Source: Pantoea sp. CCBC3-3-1
GTDB lineage: Bacteria > Pseudomonadota > Gammaproteobacteria > Enterobacterales > Enterobacteriaceae
Direction: 5' to 3'
Length of the DNA: 64,000 nt
NCBI RefSeq assembly: GCF_007981265.1
Contig: NZ_CP034363.1
Coordinates: 372,001-436,000 of the forward strand
The position numbers were made by a program, and so were the translations under genes. The number at the start of each line of letters is the position of its first letter. Position 1 is the stretch's first letter. This document shows positions 1 through 8,620 of this stretch, one piece after another. Below the pieces are notes generated by a model that ran no database searches, was not told the origin of the DNA, and saw only the letters and a list, made by a program, of their open reading frames with translations.

Positions 1-1098
1 AAGAAAACCGGGATTGGCGATTACAGCTACGACGATTTCCAGAAAGCGGTTCGTCATGGCATCGCGAAGAATGGCGACACGCTTTATCCGGCCATGCCTT
101 ATCCTTCTTATGCCGTGGTGAGCGATGAAGATATGCAGGCGCTGTATGCCTGGTTTATGCATGGCGTGCAGCCGGTTGAGCAGGCTAACCAGAAGAGCGA
201 CATTCCGTGGCCGCTGTCGATGCGCTGGCCGCTGGCCATCTGGCGTGGCATGTTTGCGCCAGACGTGAAAGCTTTCCAGCCGGTGAAAGGCCAGGATGCG
301 GTGCTGGCGCGCGGTCAGTATCTGGTGGAAGGTTTGGGCCACTGCGGTGCCTGCCATACGCCGCGTAGCCTGACTATGCAGGAAAAAGCGCTGAACGACA
401 GCGAAGGCAGCGATTATCTTTCCGGCAGCAACGCGCCGATTGATGGCTGGACGGCGAACAACCTGCGCGGCGACAGCCGTGACGGACTTGGCCGCTGGAG
501 CGAAGACGATTTGGTGCAGTTCCTGCGCATGGGCCGCAACGATCATACCGCCGTGTTTGGCGGCATGACGGAAGTCGTCCAGCACAGCTTGCAGCATCTG
601 AGCGCAGAAGATGCGACGGCAATTGCGCGTTATCTGAAGTCACTGGGTGCACGCGATCCTAATCAGGTTGGTTTCACCCAGGACGATACGGTTGCCAAAG
701 CCTTGTGGAAAGGCGACGACAGCAAGCCGGGCGCGTCGGTGTATGTCGACAGCTGCGGTGCCTGCCATAAAACTGACGGCAGCGGCTACAAGCGTTTCTT
801 CCCGGAACTGCGTGGCAACCCGGTCGTGCTGGCCGAAGATCCAACGTCACTGATCCATATCGTGCTTAGCGGGGCGACGCTGCCCGGCGTGAAGGGTGCG
901 CCTTCTGCTGTCACCATGCCGGCCTTTGGCTGGCGGCTGAACGACCAGCAGGTTGCGGATGTGGTTAACTTTATCCGTACCAGCTGGGGCAATACGGCGA
1001 AAGCTCAGGTCAGCGCCAGCGACGTCGCGAAAGCGCGTAAAAACGTGGCGGGTGAACAGGGCAATGTCGATATTGAGAAACTGACTGAAGTGAAATAA
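1..1098 (+). CDS. Multihaem cytochrome c subunit of a membrane-bound dehydrogenase (5' end missing)
   Basis: The reading frame is open from the first base, so the N-terminus lies outside the window; the first internal ATG at 94 is not the real start. Two CxxCH haem-binding motifs are visible, both CGACH, at about residues 115 and 251 of the partial product. Family members of about 430-470 residues usually carry three such motifs, so the first is probably upstream. Such subunits take electrons from periplasmic sugar or alcohol dehydrogenases (gluconate, sorbitol or alcohol type) and pass them to ubiquinone. The partner subunits would lie to the left and are not seen, so the substrate cannot be named. 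A strong terminator follows directly. Confidence 0.85.
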   Translation, partial: KKTGIGDYSYDDFQKAVRHGIAKNGDTLYPAMPYPSYAVVSDEDMQALYAWFMHGVQPVEQANQKSDIPWPLSMRWPLAIWRGMFAPDVKAFQPVKGQDAVLARGQYLVEGLGHCGACHTPRSLTMQEKALNDSEGSDYLSGSNAPIDGWTANNLRGDSRDGLGRWSEDDLVQFLRMGRNDHTAVFGGMTEVVQHSLQHLSAEDATAIARYLKSLGARDPNQVGFTQDDTVAKALWKGDDSKPGASVYVDSCGACHKTDGSGYKRFFPELRGNPVVLAEDPTSLIHIVLSGATLPGVKGAPSAVTMPAFGWRLNDQQVADVVNFIRTSWGNTAKAQVSASDVAKARKNVAGEQGNVDIEKLTEVK

Positions 1099-1103
1099 TG
1101 TTG

Positions 1104-1133
1104 AATACGGCCAGTTTACTGGCCGTATTTTCT
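1104..1133 (+). terminator. Rho-independent terminator after the cytochrome gene
   Basis: A perfect 11-bp stem, AATACGGCCAG with CTGGCCGTATT, has a TTTA loop and is followed by TTTCTC. It begins six bases after the stop codon. Confidence 0.85.
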
Positions 1134-1541
1134 CATCCATTCTGAGATATTTTCCCTGCCTGACGCTGTTTTTTTCTTTTTAATGTCCCGCACTGAAATT
1201 GCCGACAGACAGGTTCATTCCATTAAGCTGTATAAACTAACAGTCTTATTTTTTTGTATATAAAAAAGAAACGCGCCAGATGGCGCGTAATTGTTGTTTT
1301 TCTGTTAACTTCTTTTATTTTTATCGGAATATAATAATAATTAATGCGTGATATTATTTCGTAGAGTTATAGTGTCCCTGGTGCTGGAAACAGACAAAAA
1401 AAACAGCATATCCGCTTTTGCTTCTCCGTTTATAATAGCGAACAATATAATCTGAATGATACGGTAGAAAACCCCCTTGAATTCCCGACGATAAAATGTT
1501 ATTCGACTACGTTTGGATGGTAATTTAATAACGGAGCAGTA
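1134..1541. other. Intergenic region with a second hairpin
   Basis: About 400 bases with no convincing gene. A stem ACGCGCC/GGCGCGT at 1271-1288 is followed by a T-rich stretch and may be a second terminator. The rest is AT-rich and must carry the promoter for the GNAT gene at 1542. A long minus-strand reading frame here mostly shadows that gene. Confidence 0.4.
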
Positions 1542-1952
1542 ATGAAAATCGTTGTAACGGATACGCCTGCTGAACAGGATGAGCAATTTGTTATTGACAG
1601 CCTGTGGCAGCACAACAGTCAATTTGATGATGTGGATATAACGCCGCTTTTCCTCACGTTGCGAGATGATGACAATCAGATTTATGGCGGGTTGGTGGCC
1701 AGAACCTGGTGGCAGGGACTGGAAATACAATATTTGTGGATCGGTGAACAGGAGCGGGGGAAGGGCAGAGGAAACCAGCTGATGCTTAAGGCAGAAGAGG
1801 TTGCAAAAGCACGAGGATGCCAGATGGCGTACGTAGATACCTTTGATTTCCAGGCAAAGGGTTTTTATGAAAAACTGGGCTATCAGGCTTATGGCAGCAT
1901 GGATGGCTACCTTGGAAAACATACACGCTATTATCTGAAAAAAGCGTTTTAA
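1542..1952 (+). CDS. GNAT family N-acetyltransferase
   Basis: A 136-residue single-domain GNAT protein. The acetyl-CoA binding motif A is clear: a short strand followed by EQERGKGRGNQLM at about residues 68-80, matching the Q/RxxGxG/A signature. The C-terminal FYEKLGYQAYG segment is the usual GNAT motif B. An ATG with GGAG upstream sets the start. It lies 16 bases ahead of a PAS-LuxR regulator and a permease, so the three may be co-transcribed. The acceptor substrate cannot be deduced; small-molecule acetylation is likely from the size and fold. Confidence 0.8.
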   Translation: MKIVVTDTPAEQDEQFVIDSLWQHNSQFDDVDITPLFLTLRDDDNQIYGGLVARTWWQGLEIQYLWIGEQERGKGRGNQLMLKAEEVAKARGCQMAYVDTFDFQAKGFYEKLGYQAYGSMDGYLGKHTRYYLKKAF

Positions 1953-1968
1953 TAAAAACGGAAAAAGT

Positions 1969-2652
1969 ATGTCGCAGGACGATAAGTATAGTTACTTCCG
2001 GGGTTTTATTTCCATGATGGAGCATCTTAGCGAGCCATGGGGAATCAAGGACCTTGAGTCAAGACATCTCTATATGAATAAGGCGGCATACTTATATACG
2101 CATACGCCCGTCACCTTCTCTGTTGAGGGCGCGCTGGATCAGGATTTCCCGGCCAAATGGGCAGAATGCTCGGAAGATTTACAGGAGCACGATCGCCGCA
2201 CAGAAGAGGCGCAGGATCGTGTCACCGTGATTGAAACCCATTATTGGTACGGATTAGAGAGCCTTTCCCCTTATGTCAGCGAAAAACTACCCGTTTTTGA
2301 TAATGATGGCAACTGCATCGGAACCCTCTGGAACGCGAAGCCGCTTGATAATCTGACGCCCCTTAAGTTCCTTAATCAGAAAAAGCCCAGCGTATTGACC
2401 ACCGTTACCGATAATAAAGAGTTTACCCCCGCCGAGCTTGATATTATCTTTCTGATGCTGCAACGGTATACGGCCAAAGAAATCGCCAATATTTTCGGCG
2501 CCAGCGCCAAAACAATTGAGAACCGAATATATACCATTTATCAAAAAGCCAATGTGCATTCACTAAAGCAATTTGAAGAGTACTGCGTCATCCATAACCT
2601 TGAAAACTATATCCCTGGTCGTCTTATTAAGAAAGGGATCAACTTTATCTGA
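1969..2652 (+). CDS. PAS-like and LuxR-type HTH transcriptional regulator
   Basis: A 227-residue protein. The N-terminal part, about 15-130, looks like a PAS-type sensor domain (SEPWGIKDLESRHLYMNKAA and the later FDNDGNCIGTLWNAKPL strand). The C-terminal part, about 145-205, is a LuxR/GerE helix-turn-helix with FTPAELDIIFLMLQRYTAKE followed by ASAKTIENRIYTIYQK. It lies between a GNAT gene and a nucleobase-type permease and may control them, but no ligand is evident. The ATG at 1969 follows the GNAT stop by 16 bases and has only a weak ribosome site. Confidence 0.78.
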   Translation: MSQDDKYSYFRGFISMMEHLSEPWGIKDLESRHLYMNKAAYLYTHTPVTFSVEGALDQDFPAKWAECSEDLQEHDRRTEEAQDRVTVIETHYWYGLESLSPYVSEKLPVFDNDGNCIGTLWNAKPLDNLTPLKFLNQKKPSVLTTVTDNKEFTPAELDIIFLMLQRYTAKEIANIFGASAKTIENRIYTIYQKANVHSLKQFEEYCVIHNLENYIPGRLIKKGINFI

Positions 2653-2668
2653 TACAGGCCTGATAACA

Positions 2669-3961
2669 ATGCAAATTAATGATTTTCCTTTGAGTCGGGT
2701 GCCGGAAAGCAGCCGCGTGTCGTTTCTCAGCGTGGCTATTGTCCATATGGGCATGCTTACCGCACTCGATCAATTTATGTTGGGGGCGGTACTCGGTGAC
2801 AGCATGAGTTTATCTGCCGCGCTAACCGCTATTCTGGCAGGCAGTCTGCTCTTTGGCTTAATTACCTTTGGCTTTGGTTACATCGGCATGAAAGAGGGAT
2901 TGTCAGGCAGTATGCTGGCGCGCTGGTGTGGTTTTGGGCGAATCGGTTCGGCTTTTATTGGCATCGTCGTTGCAATAAGCCTGCTGGGCTGGTTTGGTAT
3001 TCAGAACGCCATTTTTGCTAAATCGCTGAGCACGGCATTTTCTGACACGCTGAGTTTTCAGAGCGCGGCGACAATTTCCGGCCTGTTTTTAACCGTGCTG
3101 GTGGCCTTTGGGTTTAAAGCGCTAAGATTTACGGCGCGGATAGCCGTTCCGGTGTTTATTGCGTTAATTGCCTGGATTTCCTGGCAAACGCTGGCCACCG
3201 ATCATGTTGCGGCCGTTGCGGCAACAACCGCCGGCAAAGAGATGCTGTCGGTTAATGCCGGTATCACACTGGTGGTTGGCGGCGCTATTCTGGCCAGCTT
3301 AATGACGCCCGATCTGACGCGTTATTCAAAGCGCGGCAGCCATGTGTTGGGAATTACAGTGGCCACCATCTGCCTGGGTGAATTTATCATTAATGGCCTG
3401 GCTATTTTTATTGCCCGCAAGCTTAATACCGGCGATGTGATGTCCATTATTACCATTGCTTCAGGAACGATTGGCCTGTTTGCGGTCATTTTCTCTACCC
3501 TCAGGGTAAATGATTTAAACCTCTATTCATCTGCGCTTGGCGTGATCAACGCTGTTGAAAGCACCAGTGGTTTAAAGCTTCACTACAAGCCGGTCACGCT
3601 GGCGCTGGGCATTCTGGGAACTACCTTGTCGGTGCTTGGCATTCTGGATCATTTTGTAGATTTCCTGAACCTGCTCGGGGTCATTGTTCCACCCGTGCTG
3701 GGCGTGATGCTGACGGAATATTTTTTGCTGAAGAAATACAGCCTTCCTCTCAGAGTGACAAGGCTGACAGGCACGTTACCGGAAGAGACTATTTTTAGCG
3801 GCTGGCCCGCGATTTTTGCCAGCCTGCTCGGCGGCTACGTTGGCCTGTATGTGACGTGGGGCGTCTCAACCCTTAACTCATTTTTAGTCGCCTGCGTCGG
3901 CTATATCATCCTGGAAAAACTGGCGGAAAAACTTTTTGCGAGGCGAATGAAAACGGCCTGA
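2669..3961 (+). CDS. NCS1-family permease, cytosine permease (CodB)-like
   Basis: A 430-residue integral membrane protein with about twelve hydrophobic segments and the layout of the NCS1 nucleobase/cation symporters. FGFGYIGMKEGLSGSML near residue 65 and the conserved TPDLTRYSK motif near residue 215 support the CodB branch. I chose the ATG at 2669 (MQINDFPLS...), 16 bases after the regulator's stop; the longer upstream frame lies inside that gene. Cytosine or another pyrimidine or purine is a plausible substrate but is not shown. No deaminase gene is adjacent, so salvage is not confirmed by context. A terminator follows. Confidence 0.8.
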   Translation: MQINDFPLSRVPESSRVSFLSVAIVHMGMLTALDQFMLGAVLGDSMSLSAALTAILAGSLLFGLITFGFGYIGMKEGLSGSMLARWCGFGRIGSAFIGIVVAISLLGWFGIQNAIFAKSLSTAFSDTLSFQSAATISGLFLTVLVAFGFKALRFTARIAVPVFIALIAWISWQTLATDHVAAVAATTAGKEMLSVNAGITLVVGGAILASLMTPDLTRYSKRGSHVLGITVATICLGEFIINGLAIFIARKLNTGDVMSIITIASGTIGLFAVIFSTLRVNDLNLYSSALGVINAVESTSGLKLHYKPVTLALGILGTTLSVLGILDHFVDFLNLLGVIVPPVLGVMLTEYFLLKKYSLPLRVTRLTGTLPEETIFSGWPAIFASLLGGYVGLYVTWGVSTLNSFLVACVGYIILEKLAEKLFARRMKTA

Positions 3962-3970
3962 TTTCGGGCG

Positions 3971-4003
3971 GATAAAGCGGAGCCATTCCGCTTTATCCTT
4001 TTT
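3971..4003 (+). terminator. Rho-independent terminator after the permease
   Basis: A stem GATAAAGCGGA with TCCGCTTTATC and a short loop, followed by CTTTTTC. It starts nine bases after the stop codon. Confidence 0.85.
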
Positions 4004-4129
4004 CGCTTCCTGACCAGGAAGAGACTGAAAAAAGAAAACATTGCGCTGAAAAGAGGCAGTTATCGGCTGCGTTGCTACCCTTTCCTTACTGCTTATTCTC
4101 CAGCAGCAACGATCACTCAAGGAGAGGTT

Positions 4130-4567
4130 ATGCAAATTTCACCCTATCTGTACTTTGCGGGCAACTGTGAAGAAGCTATCGCGTTTTATCAGCAGGCGAT
4201 CGATGCTCATCTGAAGGTTAAAATAACCTGGGGCGATGTCCCACCTGAAAAACAGCAGCAGCCGCAGAAGCAAAATCGTGCCAGTGGAGAAAAACCGGCG
4301 GACGACAAAATCATGCATGCCCTGCTGCAAGTCGGCGACAGCGAGCTACAGCTGAGCGATAGCGCCGAAGCAGTAAACTACACCGGTTTTGCCGTTAGTC
4401 TTTCCAGTCACGACGCCGCTGAAGGGAAAAAATGGTTCGATCGCCTTTCGGACGGCGGGACGGTGACGCTGGAATGGGAAGAGACCTTTTGGGCACTCGG
4501 CTTTGGTACGCTGACGGATAAATTCGGCATTCCATGGCGCGTTAACGTCAATAAGCCTGACGCCTGA
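4130..4567 (+). CDS. PhnB/YjdN-like VOC family protein
   Basis: A 145-residue protein of the vicinal-oxygen-chelate fold, PhnB/YjdN (3-demethylubiquinone methyltransferase-like) branch. Diagnostic stretches are YLYFAGNCEEAIAFYQQAI at the start, a central HALLQVGDSELQLSD, and the C-terminal WALGFGTLTDKFGIPWRVNV. The family is common but biochemically ill-defined. A strong AAGGAGAGG ribosome site precedes the ATG. The gene converges with the following LysR gene, with stop codons directly abutting and no room for a separate terminator. Confidence 0.82.
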   Translation: MQISPYLYFAGNCEEAIAFYQQAIDAHLKVKITWGDVPPEKQQQPQKQNRASGEKPADDKIMHALLQVGDSELQLSDSAEAVNYTGFAVSLSSHDAAEGKKWFDRLSDGGTVTLEWEETFWALGFGTLTDKFGIPWRVNVNKPDA

Positions 4568-5470
4568 TTACATTTTTAGCCGATCCAGCGCGCTCAGCAG
4601 CGCGTTGACTTTTGGCGTCAGCTGTTTCTTACGCGGCCAGACGACGTACAGCGGTAAACCCTCTACCGCCAGTTCTGGCAGGATCGGCACCAGTTCACCG
4701 CTGGCTAGCGGCTTTTCCATCAGCCAGCTGGCCATCTGCGCCACGCCTAGGCCTGCGATGACCGCAGCAACCTGGGCTTCTCCATCGCCAAGCGCCATAC
4801 GGTGCGGCACGGTTCTGGCCACCGTTCGACCATCTGGCGAGGTAACATGCCAGGGACTGATGCTACCGTCGACGCGGTAATAGACAATGGCGCGATGATC
4901 GGCCAAATCCGTCAGGGACGTTGGCGTCCCGTGGCGGGCAAGATAATCGGGAGCGGCGCAAAACAGCAGACGCTCTTTTCCCAGATAGCGATAGCCGAGC
5001 GAAGGCGGATATTCTGCCGGGCCACCAATCCGTATAGCGATATCCACGCCTTCTTCAAACAGATCGACAAAGCGATCGGAAAACGTAAGGTTGATCTGCA
5101 TCTCTGGATTTTGCTGACAGAATTGCGTTATTAACGGTACGACGTGCATACGCCCGAAGGTGTTTGGCACGGCGATTTGCAATCTACCGACCGGGATGGT
5201 GCGTTGCGCTGCCAGTACCGATTCCGCTTCCGCCAGTTCACTAAGCACTCGCGTACAGGTCTCATAGAAAGCCTGTCCGGCATCGGTCAGGGCCAGGCTA
5301 CGCGTTGTTCGCTCAAACAGCCTTGAGCCAAGCCGCGCTTCCAGCCGGGCAACGCTTTTACTCACCGCCGAACTGGTCAAATGCAGATGTTCAGCGGCAG
5401 CCGTAAAGCTACCGTGTTCCACGCTTGCAACAAAAGGCGTAATGCCTTTTAGCCGATCCTGGCTGCTCAT
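4568..5470 (-). CDS. LysR-type transcriptional regulator facing an SDR gene
   Basis: A 300-residue LysR family protein. The N-terminal winged helix-turn-helix spans about residues 5-65 (GSFTAAAEHLHLTSSAVSKS then LEARLGSRLFERTTR), followed by a substrate-binding domain of the CrgA/DsdC-like PBP2 type with the FEEGVDIAIRIG motif. It is divergently oriented to the SDR gene at 5572 across about 100 bases, the classical layout for a LysR regulator and its target. It therefore probably activates or represses that reductase gene. The inducer is unknown. Confidence 0.88.
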   Translation of the reverse strand: MSSQDRLKGITPFVASVEHGSFTAAAEHLHLTSSAVSKSVARLEARLGSRLFERTTRSLALTDAGQAFYETCTRVLSELAEAESVLAAQRTIPVGRLQIAVPNTFGRMHVVPLITQFCQQNPEMQINLTFSDRFVDLFEEGVDIAIRIGGPAEYPPSLGYRYLGKERLLFCAAPDYLARHGTPTSLTDLADHRAIVYYRVDGSISPWHVTSPDGRTVARTVPHRMALGDGEAQVAAVIAGLGVAQMASWLMEKPLASGELVPILPELAVEGLPLYVVWPRKKQLTPKVNALLSALDRLKM

Positions 5471-5571
5471 GATTGATGACTCGAATTCTGAAATGTTATG
5501 AATTTATACCTGAAATAAGACTTAATTTCTCTATTAAGCTTAATGTTACTCAATATCAGTGGAGAAAAAAG

Positions 5572-6639
5572 ATGCAACAGCGAGCACTTATTGTCGGCGT
5601 AAGCGGCGTAATTGGTACTGCACTGGCGGAAAAACTGACCGGCGACGGCTGGCAGGTTTATGGCCTTTCACGCGGACGCACCGCAGTGCCTGCGGGTTGT
5701 ACGGCGCTGACGGCCGATCTGACTGATGAGGGATCCGTCCGTAAAGCGTTAGACGGCGTGAAAGTCGATAAAGTCTTTTTCAGCGTCTGGGCACGTCAGG
5801 CAAATGAAAAAGAGAATATCCGCGTTAACGGCGCGATGGTGCGCAACGTCATTGAAGCGTTGGGCGATGGCCTGAAGGGCGGGCATGTGGCGCTGGTTAC
5901 AGGCCTTAAACATTACCTCGGCCCGTTTGATGCTTATGGCAAAGGCGCGGTGCCCGTAACGCCGTTCCGTGAAGAGCAGGGCCGCCAGCCGGTCGATAAC
6001 TTCTACTACGCGCAGGAAGATGAAGTCTTTGCCGGTGCCGAAAAATATGGCTTCACCTGGAGCGTGCACCGTCCGCATACCATCATCGGTTTTGCGCTGG
6101 GCAACGCCATGAACATGGGCCAGACGCTGGCCGTCTATGCAAGCCTGTGCAAGCAGACCGGACAGCCCTTTGTTTTCCCTGGCTCAAAAGCCCAGTGGGA
6201 AGGCGTGACCGATATGACCGATGCACACGTATTGGCACAGCAGCTGGAATGGGCGGCAACAACCCCTTCGGCGCAGGACCAGGATTACAACGTGGTCAAC
6301 GGTGACGTGTTCCGCTGGAAATGGATGTGGGGCCAGATTGCCGACTATTTCGGTATCGAAGCCGCGCCGTTCCCGGACGAAATGCAGCCGCTGGAAGGCC
6401 GCATGGATGCCGCGCCGGAGCAGTGGAAAGCGGTTGCGCAGCAGTTCAATCTTAAGGAAGCCGACATCAGCAAGCTGGTTTCCTGGTGGCATACCGACGC
6501 CGATCTGGGCCGCCCGATGGAAGTGTTTACCGACGTCAGTAAGAGCCGTAAAGCAGGCTTCACCGGCTATAAATGTACACGCGATGCTTTTGTCGAACTG
6601 TTCGATAAGCTGAAGGCGGAGCGGTTAATTCCAGGCTGA
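5572..6639 (+). CDS. NAD(P)-dependent SDR family oxidoreductase (extended, PRISE-like)
   Basis: A 355-residue Rossmann-fold protein. A GVSGVIGTAL nucleotide-binding loop near residue 9 resembles the GxxGxxG of extended SDRs, and SVHRPHTIIGF in the middle resembles progesterone 5-beta-reductase/iridoid synthase-like (PRISE) enzymes. I chose the ATG at 5572 because GGAGAAAAAAG sits directly upstream; the open frame extends further upstream into the LysR promoter region and is unlikely to be translated. It is probably an enone or carbonyl reductase controlled by the divergent LysR gene. The substrate is unknown. Confidence 0.8.
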   Translation: MQQRALIVGVSGVIGTALAEKLTGDGWQVYGLSRGRTAVPAGCTALTADLTDEGSVRKALDGVKVDKVFFSVWARQANEKENIRVNGAMVRNVIEALGDGLKGGHVALVTGLKHYLGPFDAYGKGAVPVTPFREEQGRQPVDNFYYAQEDEVFAGAEKYGFTWSVHRPHTIIGFALGNAMNMGQTLAVYASLCKQTGQPFVFPGSKAQWEGVTDMTDAHVLAQQLEWAATTPSAQDQDYNVVNGDVFRWKWMWGQIADYFGIEAAPFPDEMQPLEGRMDAAPEQWKAVAQQFNLKEADISKLVSWWHTDADLGRPMEVFTDVSKSRKAGFTGYKCTRDAFVELFDKLKAERLIPG

Positions 6640-6647
6640 TAGTCAGG

Positions 6648-6671
6648 ATGCTGCGCATACGTGCGCAGCAT
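6648..6671. repeat. Perfect inverted repeat after the SDR gene
   Basis: Ten-base arms ATGCTGCGCA and TGCGCAGCAT enclose TACG. No T-run follows, so it may be a weak or factor-dependent terminator, or a REP-like element. The following 240 bases up to 6916 show no convincing gene. Confidence 0.5.
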
Positions 6672-6915
6672 GCCCGTGTCCAACAAGATCGCTCTGCATT
6701 ATTTCCCTGCCCGTCGCACTCACTCACTGACGCTTTCCTGCAACAACTGTTTCCTGATGGAAACAATATGGGAATAAGTGCTTTTACTGTTGCGTTAAAA
6801 GAGGGTGAGGTTAGGATGGTTTCAACCGGTCAGCCGTCGTCACCGCAAGCGTTTCAATGCTGTGCCAGACTGAAACACTGACCAACGAAATTACCCTCTA
6901 AGATTAGGTGCGACC

Positions 6916-7695
6916 ATGAGCAATAAAACGATTCAGTGGAACGGTGGCTTACAGCCAGAAGCAGTAGAAATCCTGTCTGCCGACGGCGGTATGATCGTTT
7001 GCCCAACCAAAGTGGGCTACATCATCATGACGTCTGATGCAAAAGGGCTGGAGCGTAAATTCGACGCCAAGCAGCGCAACCGCAACAAGCCGGGCGTGGT
7101 GCTGTGTGGTTCCCTGGATCAGTTGAAAGAGCTGGCGCAGCTGAACCCGGAAATCGAAGCGCTGTATCAGCAGCACTGGGACAAAGACGTGCTGCTGGGC
7201 TGCATCCTGCCATGGAAAGAAGAAGCCGTGGCGCGTATTCCGGAAGATGGCTCGAAAGAGCTGATGATGGATCGCCGTCAGACCAGCTGTTTCGTGATTA
7301 AATTTGGTATTCCTGGCGAAAACCTGGCAAAAGAACTGTGGGAAAACCACGGTAAATTCTCCTTTGCCAGCTCGGCTAATCCATCAGGCAAGGGCAACCG
7401 TGGCCTGGTCGAAGGCATCGGCGAGCGCATCGAATCGCAGGCCGATCTGATTATCGCGGCTAACGACTATGTGAAATCTATCCAGCCTAACGAGTCTGAA
7501 AAGACCCGCTATGAGCAGGGCGTAATGGTGGCAATGGTTGATGAGAATGGCAAACTGGTGCCGGAACAGAAAGGCGAGCGTAACATCACGCCGTGTCCGG
7601 TGCTGATCCGCAAAGGGCTGGATGTGGACAAGATCATGTCGATGATGTCGGACATCTTCACCACCTGGGATTACCGCCACGGTAACTATTACTAA
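6916..7695 (+). CDS. Sua5/YciO/YrdC family protein
   Basis: A 259-residue protein of the Sua5/YciO/YrdC superfamily, whose best-known members make threonylcarbamoyl-AMP for tRNA t6A modification. Family-like stretches include VCPTKVGYIIMTSDAKGLER with KQRNRNKPGVVL near residues 27-60 and FSFASSANPSGKGNRG near residue 150, which resembles the SANPSG signature. It is longer than YrdC (about 190) and YciO (about 206). The ATG is preceded by a weak site (TTAGGTGCGACC). It is monocistronic, with a strong terminator. The t6A role is a family inference; YciO-type members may do something else. Confidence 0.75.
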   Translation: MSNKTIQWNGGLQPEAVEILSADGGMIVCPTKVGYIIMTSDAKGLERKFDAKQRNRNKPGVVLCGSLDQLKELAQLNPEIEALYQQHWDKDVLLGCILPWKEEAVARIPEDGSKELMMDRRQTSCFVIKFGIPGENLAKELWENHGKFSFASSANPSGKGNRGLVEGIGERIESQADLIIAANDYVKSIQPNESEKTRYEQGVMVAMVDENGKLVPEQKGERNITPCPVLIRKGLDVDKIMSMMSDIFTTWDYRHGNYY

Positions 7696-7700
7696 ATGAG

Positions 7701-7731
7701 AAGGGCGGAACTAGCGTTCCGCCCTTTTTTT
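7701..7731. terminator. Bidirectional terminator between the Sua5/YciO and LysR genes
   Basis: A perfect 11-bp stem AAGGGCGGAAC/GTTCCGCCCTT with a TAGC loop and a T-run on the plus strand. The stop codon of the minus-strand LysR gene is inside the loop, so the last codons of that gene form one arm of the hairpin. Confidence 0.85.
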
Positions 7732-8619
7732 ATCTGTTCCCAATGCCTTCTGTAACTCTGCAATAAACAGCCTGACACGAGGTGACGTAAAGCCATCGTT
7801 TTTCGTCAGTATCCAGGACTGATAAACATCCATTTCCCATTCCGGCAGCACCTGGCTCAGCTTACCCGCTTTAACCGCTTCCTGTGCCACATAGTCAGGC
7901 AGATAGGCGATCCCGGTCTCTGCAATGGCCGAATTCACCAGCGCAGTACTGTTATTGGCGCGGAAACGGCTACGCACTTCAATATTCCGCGTCTGCTTAT
8001 CGCGACGAAACGGCAGAGAGATCGTATGAGCCGGGCCGCGGAACAGAATAAAGTCATGGCGAGGCAAATCATCAGGCGTGGTAACAGGCGCAAAACGCTG
8101 AAGATAGTCCGGCGAGGCATATAAACCCCAGCTGATATCCATCAGCGGCTGACAGCGATCGTATTCAGGGCGATCCCGGCGGATCACGATTGCCAGATCG
8201 ACATTATCGTCGATCACCGGCCGGTCGGTTAGATCCAGATCGACGCTGACGTGCAGGTTGTTTGCCACAAACTGATTCAGTACCGGCACGATACACTGGC
8301 AGCCGAACGTCACCGGCGCGACGACGCGCAGGCTACCCGTTGGCTCTTCATGCTGCTGACGGATAAACAGGTCGGCGCTTTTGATTTCACTCAGAATGCG
8401 CGCGCAGTAGTGATACCAGGTCATGCCGACGTCGGTTACGGCGATTTTGCGGGTAGTGCGCAAAAGCAGCCTGGTACCCAGCCGCACTTCCAGCGCGGAA
8501 ATTTCTTTGCTGACGGAGGATTTAGAGATGCCCAGCAGCTTCGCCGCTTCGGTATAGCTCAGCGTTTCTACCACTCTGGCGAAGATGACCATCGCCTGTA
8601 AATTGGCTACGTCACGCAT
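7711..8619 (-). CDS. LysR-type transcriptional regulator next to a LysE exporter
   Basis: A LysR family protein of 302 residues when started at the ATG at 8619 (MRDVANLQAM...). The helix-turn-helix SYTEAAKLLGISKSSVSKEI is at about residues 18-37, followed by LEVRLGTRLLLRTTRKIAVT and a PBP2-type effector domain. A longer open frame reaches 8673 but would run into the preceding gene. It starts one base after the stop of the LysE-family gene on the same strand, so the two are probably co-transcribed. It likely regulates the exporter. The C-terminal KKRAER is encoded by the terminator stem. Confidence 0.85.
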   Translation of the reverse strand: MRDVANLQAMVIFARVVETLSYTEAAKLLGISKSSVSKEISALEVRLGTRLLLRTTRKIAVTDVGMTWYHYCARILSEIKSADLFIRQQHEEPTGSLRVVAPVTFGCQCIVPVLNQFVANNLHVSVDLDLTDRPVIDDNVDLAIVIRRDRPEYDRCQPLMDISWGLYASPDYLQRFAPVTTPDDLPRHDFILFRGPAHTISLPFRRDKQTRNIEVRSRFRANNSTALVNSAIAETGIAYLPDYVAQEAVKAGKLSQVLPEWEMDVYQSWILTKNDGFTSPRVRLFIAELQKALGTDKKRAER

Positions 8620-8620
8620 G

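Noticed and set aside
1341..1922. A 193-codon minus-strand frame opposite the GNAT gene
   Set aside because: It mostly shadows the well-supported GNAT gene and shows no domain.
6648..6881. A 77-codon frame after the SDR gene
   Set aside because: It begins inside a perfect inverted repeat and has unlikely composition; no ribosome site.
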